In this document: piece by piece, positions 17,748-27,168 of the stretch
Layout: every line of letters starts with the position of its first letter
Position numbering within the stretch: position 1 is the stretch's first letter
Assembly (NCBI RefSeq): GCF_008079445.1
Contig: NZ_VRYH01000009.1
Location: 27,045 to 91,044 of the forward strand
DNA length: 64,000 nt
From: Aidingimonas lacisalsi
GTDB taxonomy: Bacteria; Pseudomonadota; Gammaproteobacteria; Pseudomonadales; Halomonadaceae
Direction: 5' to 3'
Notes under the pieces: model-generated
Told to the model about the DNA's origin: nothing
The model's input: the letters and a program-made list of their open reading frames with translations, nothing else
The model's database searches: none
Made by a program: the position numbers and the translations under genes

Positions 17748-18525
17748 CTTGTTTGACCTGTCCGGGCGCACGGCACTGATAACAGGAGGAGCCGGCCATC
17801 TTGGCAGTGCCATGGCGGAAGCTCTGGCCGAGCAAGGAGCCAATGTGGTGCTGGCTAGCCGCGACGTCGCCCATTGCGACGATGTGCTCAGGCAGCTTCG
17901 CGACCTGGCACCGGATAGCCGTCACCTGGTGTTGCCGCTGGATGTCACTGACCGGTCTTCGGTGCAACGCTGTGCAGAGACACTTCGTGAGCATTCTGGA
18001 CGACTCGATATCCTCGTCAACAATGCCTGGTCAGGCAAGAAGAACAGCTGGCAGAGCATCGACGAAGATGACTGGTATCACGATGTCGATATCAGTCTCA
18101 ACTCGGTGTTTCGGATGGTGAAGGAGTGTTATCCGTTGCTCAAGGAAAGCTCGGGATGCATCGTCAATATCGCCTCGATGTATGGTCATGTCGCCCCCGA
18201 CTATCGGCTCTACGAGGGCACGGATCACGCCAATCCGCCCAGCTACGGGGCAGCCAAGGCCGGAGTGCTCCAGTTCACGCGCTACCTCGCCAGTTTTCTC
18301 TCTCCCGATGCGATTCGTGTCAATGCCATTAGTCCGGGGGCCTTCCCGCATGCCATCACCCAGGAGAATCGAGCATTCATGCAGCGCCTGGAGAACAAGG
18401 CGCCGGCGGGCCGGCTCGGTCATCCCCAGGATTTGAAAGGAGCTATTGCGCTTCTCGCCAGCGATGCCGGTGCCTACATGACTGGACAGAACCTGTGTGT
18501 CGATGGCGGATGGTCGGTCTGGTGA
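17728..18525 (+). CDS. SDR family oxidoreductase (PtmA-like)
   Basis: This 265-residue classical short-chain dehydrogenase has T-G-G-A-G-H-L-G at residues 20-27, N-N-A at about 95, Y-G-A-A-K near residue 175 and a C-terminal V-D-G-G-W. It overlaps the cytidylyltransferase gene by 20 bp, so the two are translationally coupled. PtmA-type SDRs accompany legionaminic acid genes in Campylobacter and are thought to modify or supply the sugar. The substrate is not known. Confidence 0.8.
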   Translation: MNRSLHDLFDLSGRTALITGGAGHLGSAMAEALAEQGANVVLASRDVAHCDDVLRQLRDLAPDSRHLVLPLDVTDRSSVQRCAETLREHSGRLDILVNNAWSGKKNSWQSIDEDDWYHDVDISLNSVFRMVKECYPLLKESSGCIVNIASMYGHVAPDYRLYEGTDHANPPSYGAAKAGVLQFTRYLASFLSPDAIRVNAISPGAFPHAITQENRAFMQRLENKAPAGRLGHPQDLKGAIALLASDAGAYMTGQNLCVDGGWSVW

Positions 18526-18536
18526 GGAACACTGGG

Positions 18537-19697
18537 ATGAACGTCTGTCTGGTCAACGATACGTCCGATGATCCTAACTGGGGAGCCATCGCGACGTCTC
18601 AGGCGATGCGTGAGTTGATCCATGAGGCGGGTGGATCAGTGACCTCCACCTTGTATCAATACCGTATCGGTTCTCCGCAACCGGACGATACGGTTGACAC
18701 CGCTGAGTCAACGTCAGTCGATGGTGACAGAAAGAGCGTGGCTGATATCGCGCCATGCGAGTGGGAAGCGTTCGACGAATGCGCGGCGCGCGTCCTGGAT
18801 GGGGAGTGGTTTCCAGCGATCTATGGGGCATTGAGCGAATGCGATGTCGTACTGATCAACGGTGAGGGGTGTATCTACGACCGAACGCGCCAGAGCCGCA
18901 TGATCTACTTCATCGCTTATCTCGCCAAATGCTATCTGGGCAAACCCTCGGCCATCGTCAACCACAGTATCGTGATGAACGATCCCGTGTTGGTGGAAAT
19001 TGCCGCGAATGTCTACCCGTATCTCGACGATATCGTCTTTCGCGAACCGGATTCGGCAATCGTCTGTCCCGGCGTGTCAGGGCATGTGGGGGCGGATGCC
19101 GCCTATATCCATTCGCCGAGACCGCTAGCGGCGTGGAACGGCACCTACGGTGACGGTTTTGATCCCGAACGGCCCTATGCATGTCTCGGCGGTGGGTCGG
19201 TATTTTTCCGTGGATTACGACCCGGGCACGATCCCTTGCCGGGTGTCATGCAGTTGTGCGAGCGATTGCGGGACGCTGTCGGGCAGATCGTGCTGACGGC
19301 CTCTTCCCACAAGGATTTGAGCCTCATGACTCCCGTGTCGAGAGAGCTCGGTCTGCCGCTGATCGATATCGATAACTGTGTGCAAGAGGCGGTCGATGTG
19401 CTGGGCCATGCCGGGGTCTATGTCGGAGCACGATGGCACCCCGGTATTTTCGCGCATCGCGGCGGAACCCCGGTGATCGCCTGGACGGAGCATACGCCCA
19501 AGATGACGGCATTTCTCAAGCAGGCCGAATTGTCACAACGACCGTTCGATCCGTTTCTCATCGGGGAACAACTCGACGATATCGTAATGCTGGCGACCAC
19601 TTACCTGGACGCAGGCGACGAACTCCGGGATCGACTGCGCGCCGGTGCGCAACGGCTGGAATACAAGACGCGTGACAATGTTCGTCTGCTCGGTTGA
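18537..19697 (+). CDS. Polysaccharide pyruvyl transferase family protein
   Basis: This protein of about 386 residues shows the PS_pyruv_trans pattern: an N-terminal N-D-T-S-D-D-P-N-W-G-A, N-G-E-G near residue 109 and H-P-G-I-F-A-H near residue 300. Members transfer pyruvate from phosphoenolpyruvate to a glycan, giving ketal substituents that add negative charge. Other family members act as reductases or polymerase-like enzymes. ATG 18537 follows AGGAA. It lies 11 bp after the SDR stop. It probably tailors the polymer or the nonulosonate; the acceptor is unknown. Confidence 0.75.
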   Translation: MNVCLVNDTSDDPNWGAIATSQAMRELIHEAGGSVTSTLYQYRIGSPQPDDTVDTAESTSVDGDRKSVADIAPCEWEAFDECAARVLDGEWFPAIYGALSECDVVLINGEGCIYDRTRQSRMIYFIAYLAKCYLGKPSAIVNHSIVMNDPVLVEIAANVYPYLDDIVFREPDSAIVCPGVSGHVGADAAYIHSPRPLAAWNGTYGDGFDPERPYACLGGGSVFFRGLRPGHDPLPGVMQLCERLRDAVGQIVLTASSHKDLSLMTPVSRELGLPLIDIDNCVQEAVDVLGHAGVYVGARWHPGIFAHRGGTPVIAWTEHTPKMTAFLKQAELSQRPFDPFLIGEQLDDIVMLATTYLDAGDELRDRLRAGAQRLEYKTRDNVRLLG

Positions 19698-19740
19698 ACA
19701 CCAGTTTTTCTCTCAATAGCCCTGAAAGCAGGTTATTTCC

Positions 19741-20667
19741 ATGGTCACACGAGTCGGTATGCTAGGCGTGAGCGAAGGTAACGGTCACCCCTTTTCGTTC
19801 GCCACGATCATCAACGGTTACCGTGGTCACGGTCTTAAAGAGGCCGGTTGGCCGGGAATCGATGACTATGTGCGCCGCCGCCATGACTCGGAGTTTGGGG
19901 TCGGCGATATGCGTGTGACTCATGCCTGGACGCAGGAGAGCGAACAAACGTCAGTCCTGTGTGAAGCTACCGGCATTCCCAATGCGATGAAATCGGTCAG
20001 GGACATGATCGGTGAGGTGGATGCCGTAATCATTGCTCGTGATGATCCCGAGAGTCATCGAGAACTGGCGATCCCCTTTCTGGAGGCCGGTATCCCGGTG
20101 TTCATCGACAAACCCCTGACGCTGGATCCCGATGACTTGAGAGATTTTCTCCCTTATCTCCAGCAGGGAAAGCTGATGTCGTGCTCGGGCATGCGCTATG
20201 CGAAGGAACTGGATGCCATTCGTGACGGCCAGGTGGAGCATGGCGATCTGAAAGTCGTACGCGGCACGATCGTCAAGGATTGGGCCCGCTATGGCATCCA
20301 TCTGCTGGACGCGATCCTGCCGCTGTTACCGGCCCGCCCGCTGGCAGTGACACCGTTGCCGGGTCGGCACGAGTCGGTGCTGGTCACCTTGGCGGATGGT
20401 TTGAGCCTGACTCTGGATGCGCTGGGAGACGCGCCGGCCACCTTTCGTATCGAATTGATGGGAAGTCGAGCCATTAGCCGAGTCGACATAGCCGATAACT
20501 TTTCGATGTTTCGTCGTACGCTCTGGGAGTTCCAGCGCATGATCGTCGATCGACGCCCCCCGATTCCGGTGACGACGACCCTCGACTCCGTGCTCACCCT
20601 GATCGCCGGGCAACGGGCGCTATCCACTCGCAAGGAGGTTGCACTGGATGACTTCGACCTATCGTGA
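19741..20667 (+). CDS. Gfo/Idh/MocA-type oxidoreductase
   Basis: This protein of 308 residues has an N-terminal Rossmann-like domain. The segment V-D-A-V-I-I-A-R-D-D-P-E-S-H near residue 97 and the F-I-D-K-P-L-T motif near residue 121 (the E/D-K-P signature Lys) are typical of Gfo/Idh/MocA NAD(P)-dependent sugar oxidoreductases. The glycine motif at the N-terminus is degenerate (G-M-L-G-V-S-E-G-N-G). It overlaps the next SDR gene by 20 bp. It probably oxidises or reduces a nucleotide sugar or nonulosonate intermediate; this is inferred from family and operon. Confidence 0.75.
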   Translation: MVTRVGMLGVSEGNGHPFSFATIINGYRGHGLKEAGWPGIDDYVRRRHDSEFGVGDMRVTHAWTQESEQTSVLCEATGIPNAMKSVRDMIGEVDAVIIARDDPESHRELAIPFLEAGIPVFIDKPLTLDPDDLRDFLPYLQQGKLMSCSGMRYAKELDAIRDGQVEHGDLKVVRGTIVKDWARYGIHLLDAILPLLPARPLAVTPLPGRHESVLVTLADGLSLTLDALGDAPATFRIELMGSRAISRVDIADNFSMFRRTLWEFQRMIVDRRPPIPVTTTLDSVLTLIAGQRALSTRKEVALDDFDLS

Positions 20668-21472
20668 CCTGTTCGATCTGAGCGGTCGTGTCGCCATCGT
20701 CACTGGAGGGGCCGGCATCCTGGGGCGTCATTTCTGTCTAGGGTTGGCTGAGCATGGCGCCAATGTCGTCGTGGCCGATGTGGATGGCGGGGCGGCGGAG
20801 GCCTATGCCGGTGAGCTGGAAAGCAAGACGGGCGTGTCCTGTATCGGCATGGCGTGTGATGTGGCTTGCGAGTCGTCGGTGGAACGCCTGGCGGCAGCCA
20901 CTCTGGAACATTTCGGCAGGATCGATGTGCTGCACAACAATGCGGCGAGTAAATCCGACGATCTCGAGGCATTCTTCGCACCGGTCGAAGAGTACAGTCT
21001 AGCCGAGTGGCGCAAGATCATGGCGGTCAATCTGGATGGGGTCTTCCTGGTCTCCCGGACGGTCGGCAAGCGCATGATCGAGCTGGGCCGGGGTGGCAGC
21101 ATCATTCATACTGGCTCCATCTACGGGCATCTGGGCAGCGACTCACGTATCTACGAAGGGTCGGAGTATCTGGGAACGGCGATCAACACGCCACCCGTCT
21201 ATGCGGCGTCCAAAGCCGGTGTCGCGGGTTTGGCGCGCTATCTGGCCACTCAGTGGGCCACTCACGGCATTCGTGTCAATACGCTGGTGCCGGGCGGTGT
21301 GGAAAGCGGCCAGAACGATATCTTTCAGTCGCGCTATTCGCAGCGAGTGCCGCTGGGGCGCATGGCGCAAGTCGGCGATCTGGTCGGGGCGTCGATCTAT
21401 CTCGCCTCGGAAGCCTCTCGTTACGTTACCGGCCAATCGCTGTTCGTCGATGGTGGTTTGAGCGCCTGGTAA
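20648..21472 (+). CDS. SDR family oxidoreductase, second copy
   Basis: This 274-residue classical SDR has T-G-G-A-G-I-L-G near residue 17, N-N-A near 97, Y-A-A-S-K near 195 and V-D-G-G at the C-terminus. It is clearly related to the SDR at 17728: both contain F-D-L-S-G-R near the start, I-Y-G-H or M-Y-G-H with Y-E-G, and end in S-x-W. The two may act on related intermediates. ATG 20648 follows AAGGAGG; a TTG at 20639 abuts the Shine-Dalgarno and is unlikely. Confidence 0.8.
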   Translation: MTSTYRDLFDLSGRVAIVTGGAGILGRHFCLGLAEHGANVVVADVDGGAAEAYAGELESKTGVSCIGMACDVACESSVERLAAATLEHFGRIDVLHNNAASKSDDLEAFFAPVEEYSLAEWRKIMAVNLDGVFLVSRTVGKRMIELGRGGSIIHTGSIYGHLGSDSRIYEGSEYLGTAINTPPVYAASKAGVAGLARYLATQWATHGIRVNTLVPGGVESGQNDIFQSRYSQRVPLGRMAQVGDLVGASIYLASEASRYVTGQSLFVDGGLSAW

Positions 21473-21498
21473 CCCTTTCTCGTGCAGGAGCAATCAGC

Positions 21499-22488
21499 AT
21501 GTCGCAGCCGTTGACCATCGTGATGTACCACTATGTCCGTCCGTTGCGGGACTCGCGTTACCCGTCCTTGAAAGCCCTGGACGTGCAAGACTTCGCAGGA
21601 CAGCTCGATTATCTCCAGCAGCATTATTGTGTCGTGCGGATGGAAGACGTCATCGCTTCGGCCAAGGGAGAGGCTTCGCTTCCCGAGAACGCTGCACTGC
21701 TGACCTTCGATGATGGCTACCGTGATCATTACGACCATGTCTTTCCGTTATTGGTGGAGCGGGGCCTTCAGGGCAGCTTCTTCCCGCCTGCCAGTGCGAT
21801 CAGGGAACGTCGGATGCTTGATGTCAATAAGATCCACTTCGTGCTTGCGTCGGTCGATGATCATGCCCCGTTGGTCGATGCCGTATTCCGTTTCCTGGAC
21901 ACCTACCGCGAGAGATACGGGCTCGAGAGTAACGAGACCTATTACCAACGTCACTGCAAGGAAAGTCGCTACGACGGCCCTGAGGTGACCTTCATCAAGC
22001 GGCTGCTGCAAAAGGGGCTGCCAGAAGCGCTGAGAGCCGAGCTGGTCGATGCACTCTTTCACCGTTTCGTGACGGACGATGAAAGCGCATTCGCCGACGA
22101 GCTTTATATGAGCGTAGAAGAACTTCGCAAACTCCATGAGGGCGGCATGTACCTCGGTAGCCATGGTGACCGCCATGAATGGTTGAACACGTTGCCCGGT
22201 GAAGCGCAGCAACGGGAAATCGATGCCAGCTTGTCGTTTCTCGCCGAGTTGGGAATCCAGAGTGATGACTGGGTCATGTGCTATCCATACGGCGGATACA
22301 ATGACTCGCTGTTGGCAGTATTGCGTGATCGAGGCTGTGCATTGGGACTGACCGTCGAGGTAGGGGTGGCGGACTTAACTAAAAATGACTCATTGTTGCT
22401 CCCTCGGCTGGACACTAACGACTTGCCCATCGACGGTGAGGCATTGCCGAATAACGGGACGTGTAGCGCTATTACGACTTACAGCTAG
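21499..22488 (+). CDS. Polysaccharide deacetylase (NodB homology domain)
   Basis: This protein of 329 residues has the NodB motif L-T-F-D-D-G-Y near residue 70 and the metal-binding S-H-G-D-R-H near residue 218 (SHxxxH). Members remove N- or O-acetyl groups from sugars using a divalent metal. The reading frame is open far upstream, but ATG 21499 follows CAGGAG and marks the family's N-terminus (Y-H-Y-V). No signal peptide is seen, suggesting a cytoplasmic precursor is the substrate. It sits in the tailoring module between an SDR and a DUF4910 gene. Confidence 0.85.
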   Translation: MSQPLTIVMYHYVRPLRDSRYPSLKALDVQDFAGQLDYLQQHYCVVRMEDVIASAKGEASLPENAALLTFDDGYRDHYDHVFPLLVERGLQGSFFPPASAIRERRMLDVNKIHFVLASVDDHAPLVDAVFRFLDTYRERYGLESNETYYQRHCKESRYDGPEVTFIKRLLQKGLPEALRAELVDALFHRFVTDDESAFADELYMSVEELRKLHEGGMYLGSHGDRHEWLNTLPGEAQQREIDASLSFLAELGIQSDDWVMCYPYGGYNDSLLAVLRDRGCALGLTVEVGVADLTKNDSLLLPRLDTNDLPIDGEALPNNGTCSAITTYS

Positions 22489-22534
22489 TTGTTATGTCTT
22501 GGATCACTCTGCCGAAGACGATAAGGGTATTGAT

Positions 22535-23824
22535 ATGAAAACGATGATCCAATTGTTAGATGACCTGACTCCCTTGAATCGTGTGATTTGCTCCAGCGAC
22601 TACGATGATACGATCGAGTATCTAATGGATCTCCTGCCTTTCAAAGAACTCACTTATCCCGCAAACGACAATTATAATGGATGGGTGATTCCGCCCAAAT
22701 GGGATGTCAAGGCCGCTCACATCTATCATGGGAGTGAAATGATATACGACGGTCGTTGGCACCCCATGGCGGTCATGGCCCTGTCGGCACCGTTCAAAGG
22801 CATAGTCACGCGTGAAGAGCTGTGCAAGCATCTGCACTTCGATCATCGCTTCGACGACCGGATACCCTTCCACTTCCGTCAGCTCTTCACCAGCTGGAAG
22901 CGGGACTGGGGGTTCTGTGTTACCAAAGCGTTCTATGACTCGCTGCCGCCGGGCGACTATGACGTCCTGATCGAGACCGAGGAAGCGCCCGGGCCCTTGC
23001 GGGTGCTCGACTATCACCTGCCCGGCAAGCTTGACGACACCATCGTTTTCGGTGCCAACCTCGATCACCCCGGGGTCGCCAACGATGGCGTGTCCGGCGT
23101 GGCCGTGGGCGTTGCGCTCTTTGATATGCTGCGTAAGCGTGATCTAAAGTTCAGTTATCGGTTGGTGCTGGCTCCGGGGATCATGGGTAATGAGTATTAT
23201 CTAGGTAGGATGCCGGAGAAAGAAAGAGAGATACTCTTGGAAGGAGTCATGCTGGAGATGCTGGGATCTCCGACGCCGTTGAACCTGCAACTATCGAGAA
23301 GCCAAAACAGCAATATCGAACTTGCACTGCAGGAAGCTCTCGGTAACGGTTCGATTGAGCACCGTGTGGGGGAATTTGAAAGCCTGTTGCTCAATGATGA
23401 GTATATCTGGGAGGCCTACGGTGTACCGATGTCGTCTCTCTCACGCTTCCCTTATCCTGAGTACCACACCGATGCCGATAATGTGGCATTGATGAGCGAG
23501 GGGCGGCTTTCCGAGGCCCTGACCCTGATCGAGGCGGCGATCGACAATCTCGAGGTATCACCCGTTATCAAGAAAAAGTTCATGGGCAATATCTGCCTGT
23601 CCAACCCCGACTACGACCTCTATATTGATCCGGGCCAGGTAGCATTCGGCGATCAGCTGGACGACACTAGACGCCGCAAGCGCATGCTGATGGATATCAT
23701 TCCAACAATCAGCAGGCCCACCACTACCAGGCAACTAGCCATGGAAGTGGGGCTACCGAAGCAAACGGTGGAGCAATATATCAGAGCTTGGCAGGAATGC
23801 GGGCTTTTGGAGGTGAGCGCTTGA
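22535..23824 (+). CDS. DUF4910 (M28-like aminopeptidase fold) protein
   Basis: This protein of about 429 residues resembles DUF4910/aminopeptidase-like proteins. A central M28-like region carries N-L-D-H-P-G and N-D-G-V-S-G (about residues 180-192) and a later Y-H-T-D-A-D-N (about 310-316), plausible zinc ligands. The last 60 residues look like a winged helix (T-T-R-Q-L-A-M-E-V-G-L-P-K). Such proteins recur in polysaccharide and flagellin-glycan loci, but I know of no established reaction; an amide hydrolase on acylated amino sugars is possible. It is the last GC-rich gene of the first operon block. The first upstream ATG of the open frame overlaps the deacetylase, so I use 22535 with AAGGG. 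Confidence 0.7.
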   Translation: MKTMIQLLDDLTPLNRVICSSDYDDTIEYLMDLLPFKELTYPANDNYNGWVIPPKWDVKAAHIYHGSEMIYDGRWHPMAVMALSAPFKGIVTREELCKHLHFDHRFDDRIPFHFRQLFTSWKRDWGFCVTKAFYDSLPPGDYDVLIETEEAPGPLRVLDYHLPGKLDDTIVFGANLDHPGVANDGVSGVAVGVALFDMLRKRDLKFSYRLVLAPGIMGNEYYLGRMPEKEREILLEGVMLEMLGSPTPLNLQLSRSQNSNIELALQEALGNGSIEHRVGEFESLLLNDEYIWEAYGVPMSSLSRFPYPEYHTDADNVALMSEGRLSEALTLIEAAIDNLEVSPVIKKKFMGNICLSNPDYDLYIDPGQVAFGDQLDDTRRRKRMLMDIIPTISRPTTTRQLAMEVGLPKQTVEQYIRAWQECGLLEVSA

Positions 23825-24241
23825 GAGCGCCAAGTACCTTCGGCCGGCTTGCTGTGATACTGCTCGTCACGAAGCCTAGTGATTGACATACCCACAATTT
23901 ATTAATCAACTTGGTGCTAGAGCAATACTAGTGCTTTAGCGAAAATTACTGAACAATAAGCTTTGAATGTTATTCATCATTTTTCGTAATGCAAACCGTT
24001 ACTTTCTTGCAGAAGTTAGGATTGGTTAAATTTTATTGTATAAAAAACACCAACGATAGTATATGTTAAGATCTGGCTGCGGAAAAGAGCTGTTACAATA
24101 TTGGTACACATATATGAAATTTTCGAAGCTTTGGTGAATTTTGTCACTATTATAATCTCTTTAAAGGTAGTCATAAATTAGAATCTGAAGGTCGGTTTTT
24201 AAGTTACCATAATTATTATTTATTTTTTATAGGAAATTGCT
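23825..24241. other. AT-rich intergenic region, composition break
   Basis: This is 417 bp without a credible gene. Base composition drops sharply from the GC-rich operon to strongly AT-rich DNA within the first 60 bp. Probably the left edge of an imported glycosyltransferase island. No clear terminator or repeat was identified. Confidence 0.6.
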
Positions 24242-25189
24242 ATGATATCAATAATAACCCCTGTTTATAATGGTGGAAAATACATTAGAGATTGCATTGA
24301 AAGTGTTCTTGATCAAGATGAAGTGGATGTTGAGCACATTATAGTTGATGATGGCTCTACTGATTCTACTCCTTCAATAATTTCTGAATATAAAAGTGTT
24401 GTGTTGTTATCGCAACGTCGGCATGGCGCAAACGCTGCAAGAAATAAAGGGTTGAATATTGCTAGAGGTTCCTATGTAAAGTTTCTTGATTCAGATGACA
24501 TGCTAGTTAGAGGAGCCTTAAAAAAGCAATATTACTACTCTCTTGGTGTTTTGGGAAAGAAAATATCCTATGGGTATTATGAATCATTTCGTGACAATGG
24601 GCTTATTGAAAAAAAAATGAGGTCAAGCGCTGTAAAACTCAATAACAACGTTGCTGACTTGATCATGAGAAATATATTAATTTCTCTTCCTCTTTACCCA
24701 CTTGAAACTCTAAAAGCAGTAGGTGGGTTTGACGAGCGGATGCATGCAAAGCAAGAATGGGCTCTTAATATTAAACTGTCATCGATTGGTTATAGTTTTG
24801 AGTTTGATGATACTTTGATTTTCAGACAGCGTCTGCACGACGCCTCACATAGGATAAGTAATAGAAAAATTAGCCCAGCTTTAGAATTAAAAAATCTAGA
24901 ATATGCATTCGAAGCTGTAGCAAATAGTAATGAGAAAATAATATTTGATGCTTGGGCCCTTTATCTCTGGAGAGAGGGAGGGGGTTTGATAAAGAATGGA
25001 GATCATGAAGGTGGGAGGATGTTCTATAAGAAAGCAAAGGAAATCTCTCCAAATGGATATAAAAGCTTTTTAAATACAAAATATAAAATAGTGATGGCTA
25101 TAGTAGGGGAAGTGGCTGCTACCCGGTTGTGGCATTATAAGGAACAGTTAAACAGTTCTTTATTGATAAAAAAGGTAAATAATATTTAG
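24242..25189 (+). CDS. GT2 family glycosyltransferase
   Basis: This 315-residue GT-A fold glycosyltransferase begins with I-S-I-I-T-P-V-Y-N-G-G. Nucleotide-sugar and metal motifs V-D-D-G-S-T-D and F-L-D-S-D-D lie near residues 35 and 82. It would add one sugar to the lipid-linked repeat unit in the cytoplasm. Codon usage is strongly AT-biased, unlike the upstream operon, indicating transfer. Donor and acceptor are unknown. Confidence 0.85.
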   Translation: MISIITPVYNGGKYIRDCIESVLDQDEVDVEHIIVDDGSTDSTPSIISEYKSVVLLSQRRHGANAARNKGLNIARGSYVKFLDSDDMLVRGALKKQYYYSLGVLGKKISYGYYESFRDNGLIEKKMRSSAVKLNNNVADLIMRNILISLPLYPLETLKAVGGFDERMHAKQEWALNIKLSSIGYSFEFDDTLIFRQRLHDASHRISNRKISPALELKNLEYAFEAVANSNEKIIFDAWALYLWREGGGLIKNGDHEGGRMFYKKAKEISPNGYKSFLNTKYKIVMAIVGEVAATRLWHYKEQLNSSLLIKKVNNI

Positions 25190-25559
25190 TTGCGGAGTTA
25201 AATTGTTTTCTTGAGTTAAGTATAATTATAGGTCCACCTTGTCTATCTGTTGTATTGTTTATGTTATTACTCATTAAGTTTATCTATCTGATATACATTA
25301 CACTGGAAGTTGTTTATCAATAGAATAAAAAGTCCAATGAGTGGTGATGGTATATCACAAACTTATCTTAACTGAAGAGATGAGGGTTTAAATAAAATGA
25401 ATATGCGATACGAGCCCTTCCATGAGTTTAATATGGTTAGGCTAATGGATGGTCGACTAAGAGTACTCCAATACCACGGCAGCCCAGCGCCTATAATGCT
25501 GCCATACAACCTCACCATGAAGGAAGTAAACGGTCTAGGAACCCCAAATATACCGGCCT
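25190..25559. other. AT-rich spacer with a 54-codon orphan ORF
   Basis: The first 200 bp are AT-rich without features. A small plus-strand ORF at 25397-25561 has more balanced composition, no recognised family and no good Shine-Dalgarno; it may be debris from an earlier insertion. A palindrome, CCGGCCTGA-A-TCAGGCCGG, overlaps its stop near 25553-25572. Confidence 0.4.
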
Positions 25560-25760
25560 GAATCAGGCCGGTAGGGTGTCTTTCCACTGCCAGGGCAGCA
25601 GGGCGTCGAGGCCGTCATCCTTACCGAGGGTGGACAGCGTCTCGAACACGAATTGCAGTACGCGTAGGGCGAGAGACCATTGGCCTTGGCCGTCTTGATC
25701 AGACTGTAAGTGGCTCCACTGGCCTGCGTTGTCAACGCCAATGAAGGATGTCCGGTTTGG
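25560..25760 (-). pseudogene. IS66-family transposase remnant (TnpC C-terminus)
   Basis: Read on the minus strand, Y-S-L-I-K-T-A-K-A-N-G-L followed by P-Y-A-Y matches the end of IS66 transposases. The final D-A-L-L-P-W segment is present only after a frame change near 25670. Only the last 65 or so codons remain and they are frameshifted. No partner genes (tnpA, tnpB) are visible. Confidence 0.7.
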
Positions 25761-25899
25761 GGGTGCGGCGTTTTTCTTGGACTCTTTCATCGTCAGCTTC
25801 AGCTTCAGGTTCGTGTGAGGTCTCGTCCTCCTTTTTTGACTGGGGACACCAGTGTGATCGACGCAAGTCAGTTTAAATGGATGTGGTTGCTAGAGTGCT

Positions 25900-26960
25900 T
25901 AAGTACCTAAGCAAAAGAAATTGCGCATTCCGTTCCGTAACCTGACAGGATCCGTTCTACCTCGCGGCACAACGTCGCGAAGCTTTCATAGGCAGTCAGC
26001 GGCAGCCAGGCATACTTGACCTGGCGCCAGAGGATTTTGATCAGGTTCAACTCGGGCGGGTAGGTCGACAGGTAGACCACGTGGACCCGCTGGTCCAGCC
26101 ACTCCAGGCGCTTGCGTTGGAAGGACTCCGGACGATGTATGCTGGCATTGTCCAACACCACGATCACGAAGGTATCCGGCGCTTTCTGGGCAATGAAGTG
26201 GTCGCAGGCAGCGATGACCGTCTCCGTCGCCACGACTCGGTGGTGGACTGATAGACCAGTTTGCCTTGCCGACTCAGGAAGCCCAGTGCGTTGAGCCGGC
26301 GACTGCGCGAGTAGGCGGTCATCTCCAGCGGTTTCCCGACAGGACTCCACGCATAGGGCAAGGCAAATGACTGGGAATACGCTGATTTATCAAAATAGTA
26401 AAGCTCTGCGATGCCCTGATCTTCCCGGGCCTGAAGCGCTGACATCAGTCCTGGCGTGTTGCGGAAATCCGTCTCGTCACGTCGCCCCGTCAGGGACCGC
26501 CGGACGCGTTTGAAGCTATGGCCGATTTTTTTAACGTCCGCCTGAGGGTCGCGGTGCTGGAGGTCTTGCCGGTTTCCTCGAGCAGCCGAGCTCGAACGAT
26601 CTTGATTTGATGAGGATACTCTTGGACCAGCTCCTGCAAGCGCCCATGATCCTGATCATCGAAAATCGGCGGTCGCCCGCTACGCGCCCTGTCATGGAGC
26701 CTTTGCAGGCCTTCAGTCTCCCAAGCCTTGAACCAGCTTGCCACCGTGTTACGGGTGACGACCAGGATCTCGCAGATCTGCCCGATCGTATGCCCTTTGT
26801 GGCTGAGCAGGATGCCATGAGCACGCCGACGCAGCGCAGGCTTTTCGGCATACTGGTAAGTGTCCATCAGGGCCTCCTGCTCAGCCGTAGTGAGAGGAGT
26901 AACAAAGCGGTGCCTCATGCGCACGTCCTGGTGCAAGGGGAAACAAGCTGACCATTATGC
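25900..26960 (-). mobile_element. IS630-family element, degenerate
   Basis: This covers the transposase reading frames plus short flanks; exact ends and terminal repeats could not be fixed by eye. It interrupts the AT-rich glycosyltransferase island and is GC-richer than its surroundings. Confidence 0.65.
25907..26936 (-). pseudogene. IS630-family transposase, split into three frames
   Basis: The N-terminal part (26490-26936) carries helix-turn-helix segments. The catalytic part lies in two other frames (26164-26445 and 25907-26350) containing Y-Y-F-D, V-V-L-D-N-A-S-I-H and P-E-L-N-L-I-K-I-L-W, the DDE landmarks. The first frame change falls exactly at an A-AAA-AAA heptamer (26526-26532, minus strand), a canonical -1 slippery site, and could be programmed. 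The second, near 26250, looks like a small deletion and would inactivate the protein. Confidence 0.75.
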
Positions 26961-27168
26961 ACAAAAACTTATGTGCTGTCACTTACTGAAGAGAACCGGG
27001 GGCGGGGCTGAAAGGAACTATCGGGTTCGAGACGTCTTGACAATGCGCTGATATATAAACCGAAGTTTGAGGAATATCTTGGATCAGGCCAAATCCATAT
27101 GAAACTTATAATATGCTGAAAATACTGAAAATTTATGTATTATTTATTAGATAGCAAGGAGTTTAGAG

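Noticed and set aside
21007..21498. N-terminal extension of the deacetylase frame
   Set aside because: The region overlaps the SDR gene in another frame, and a good Shine-Dalgarno precedes ATG 21499.
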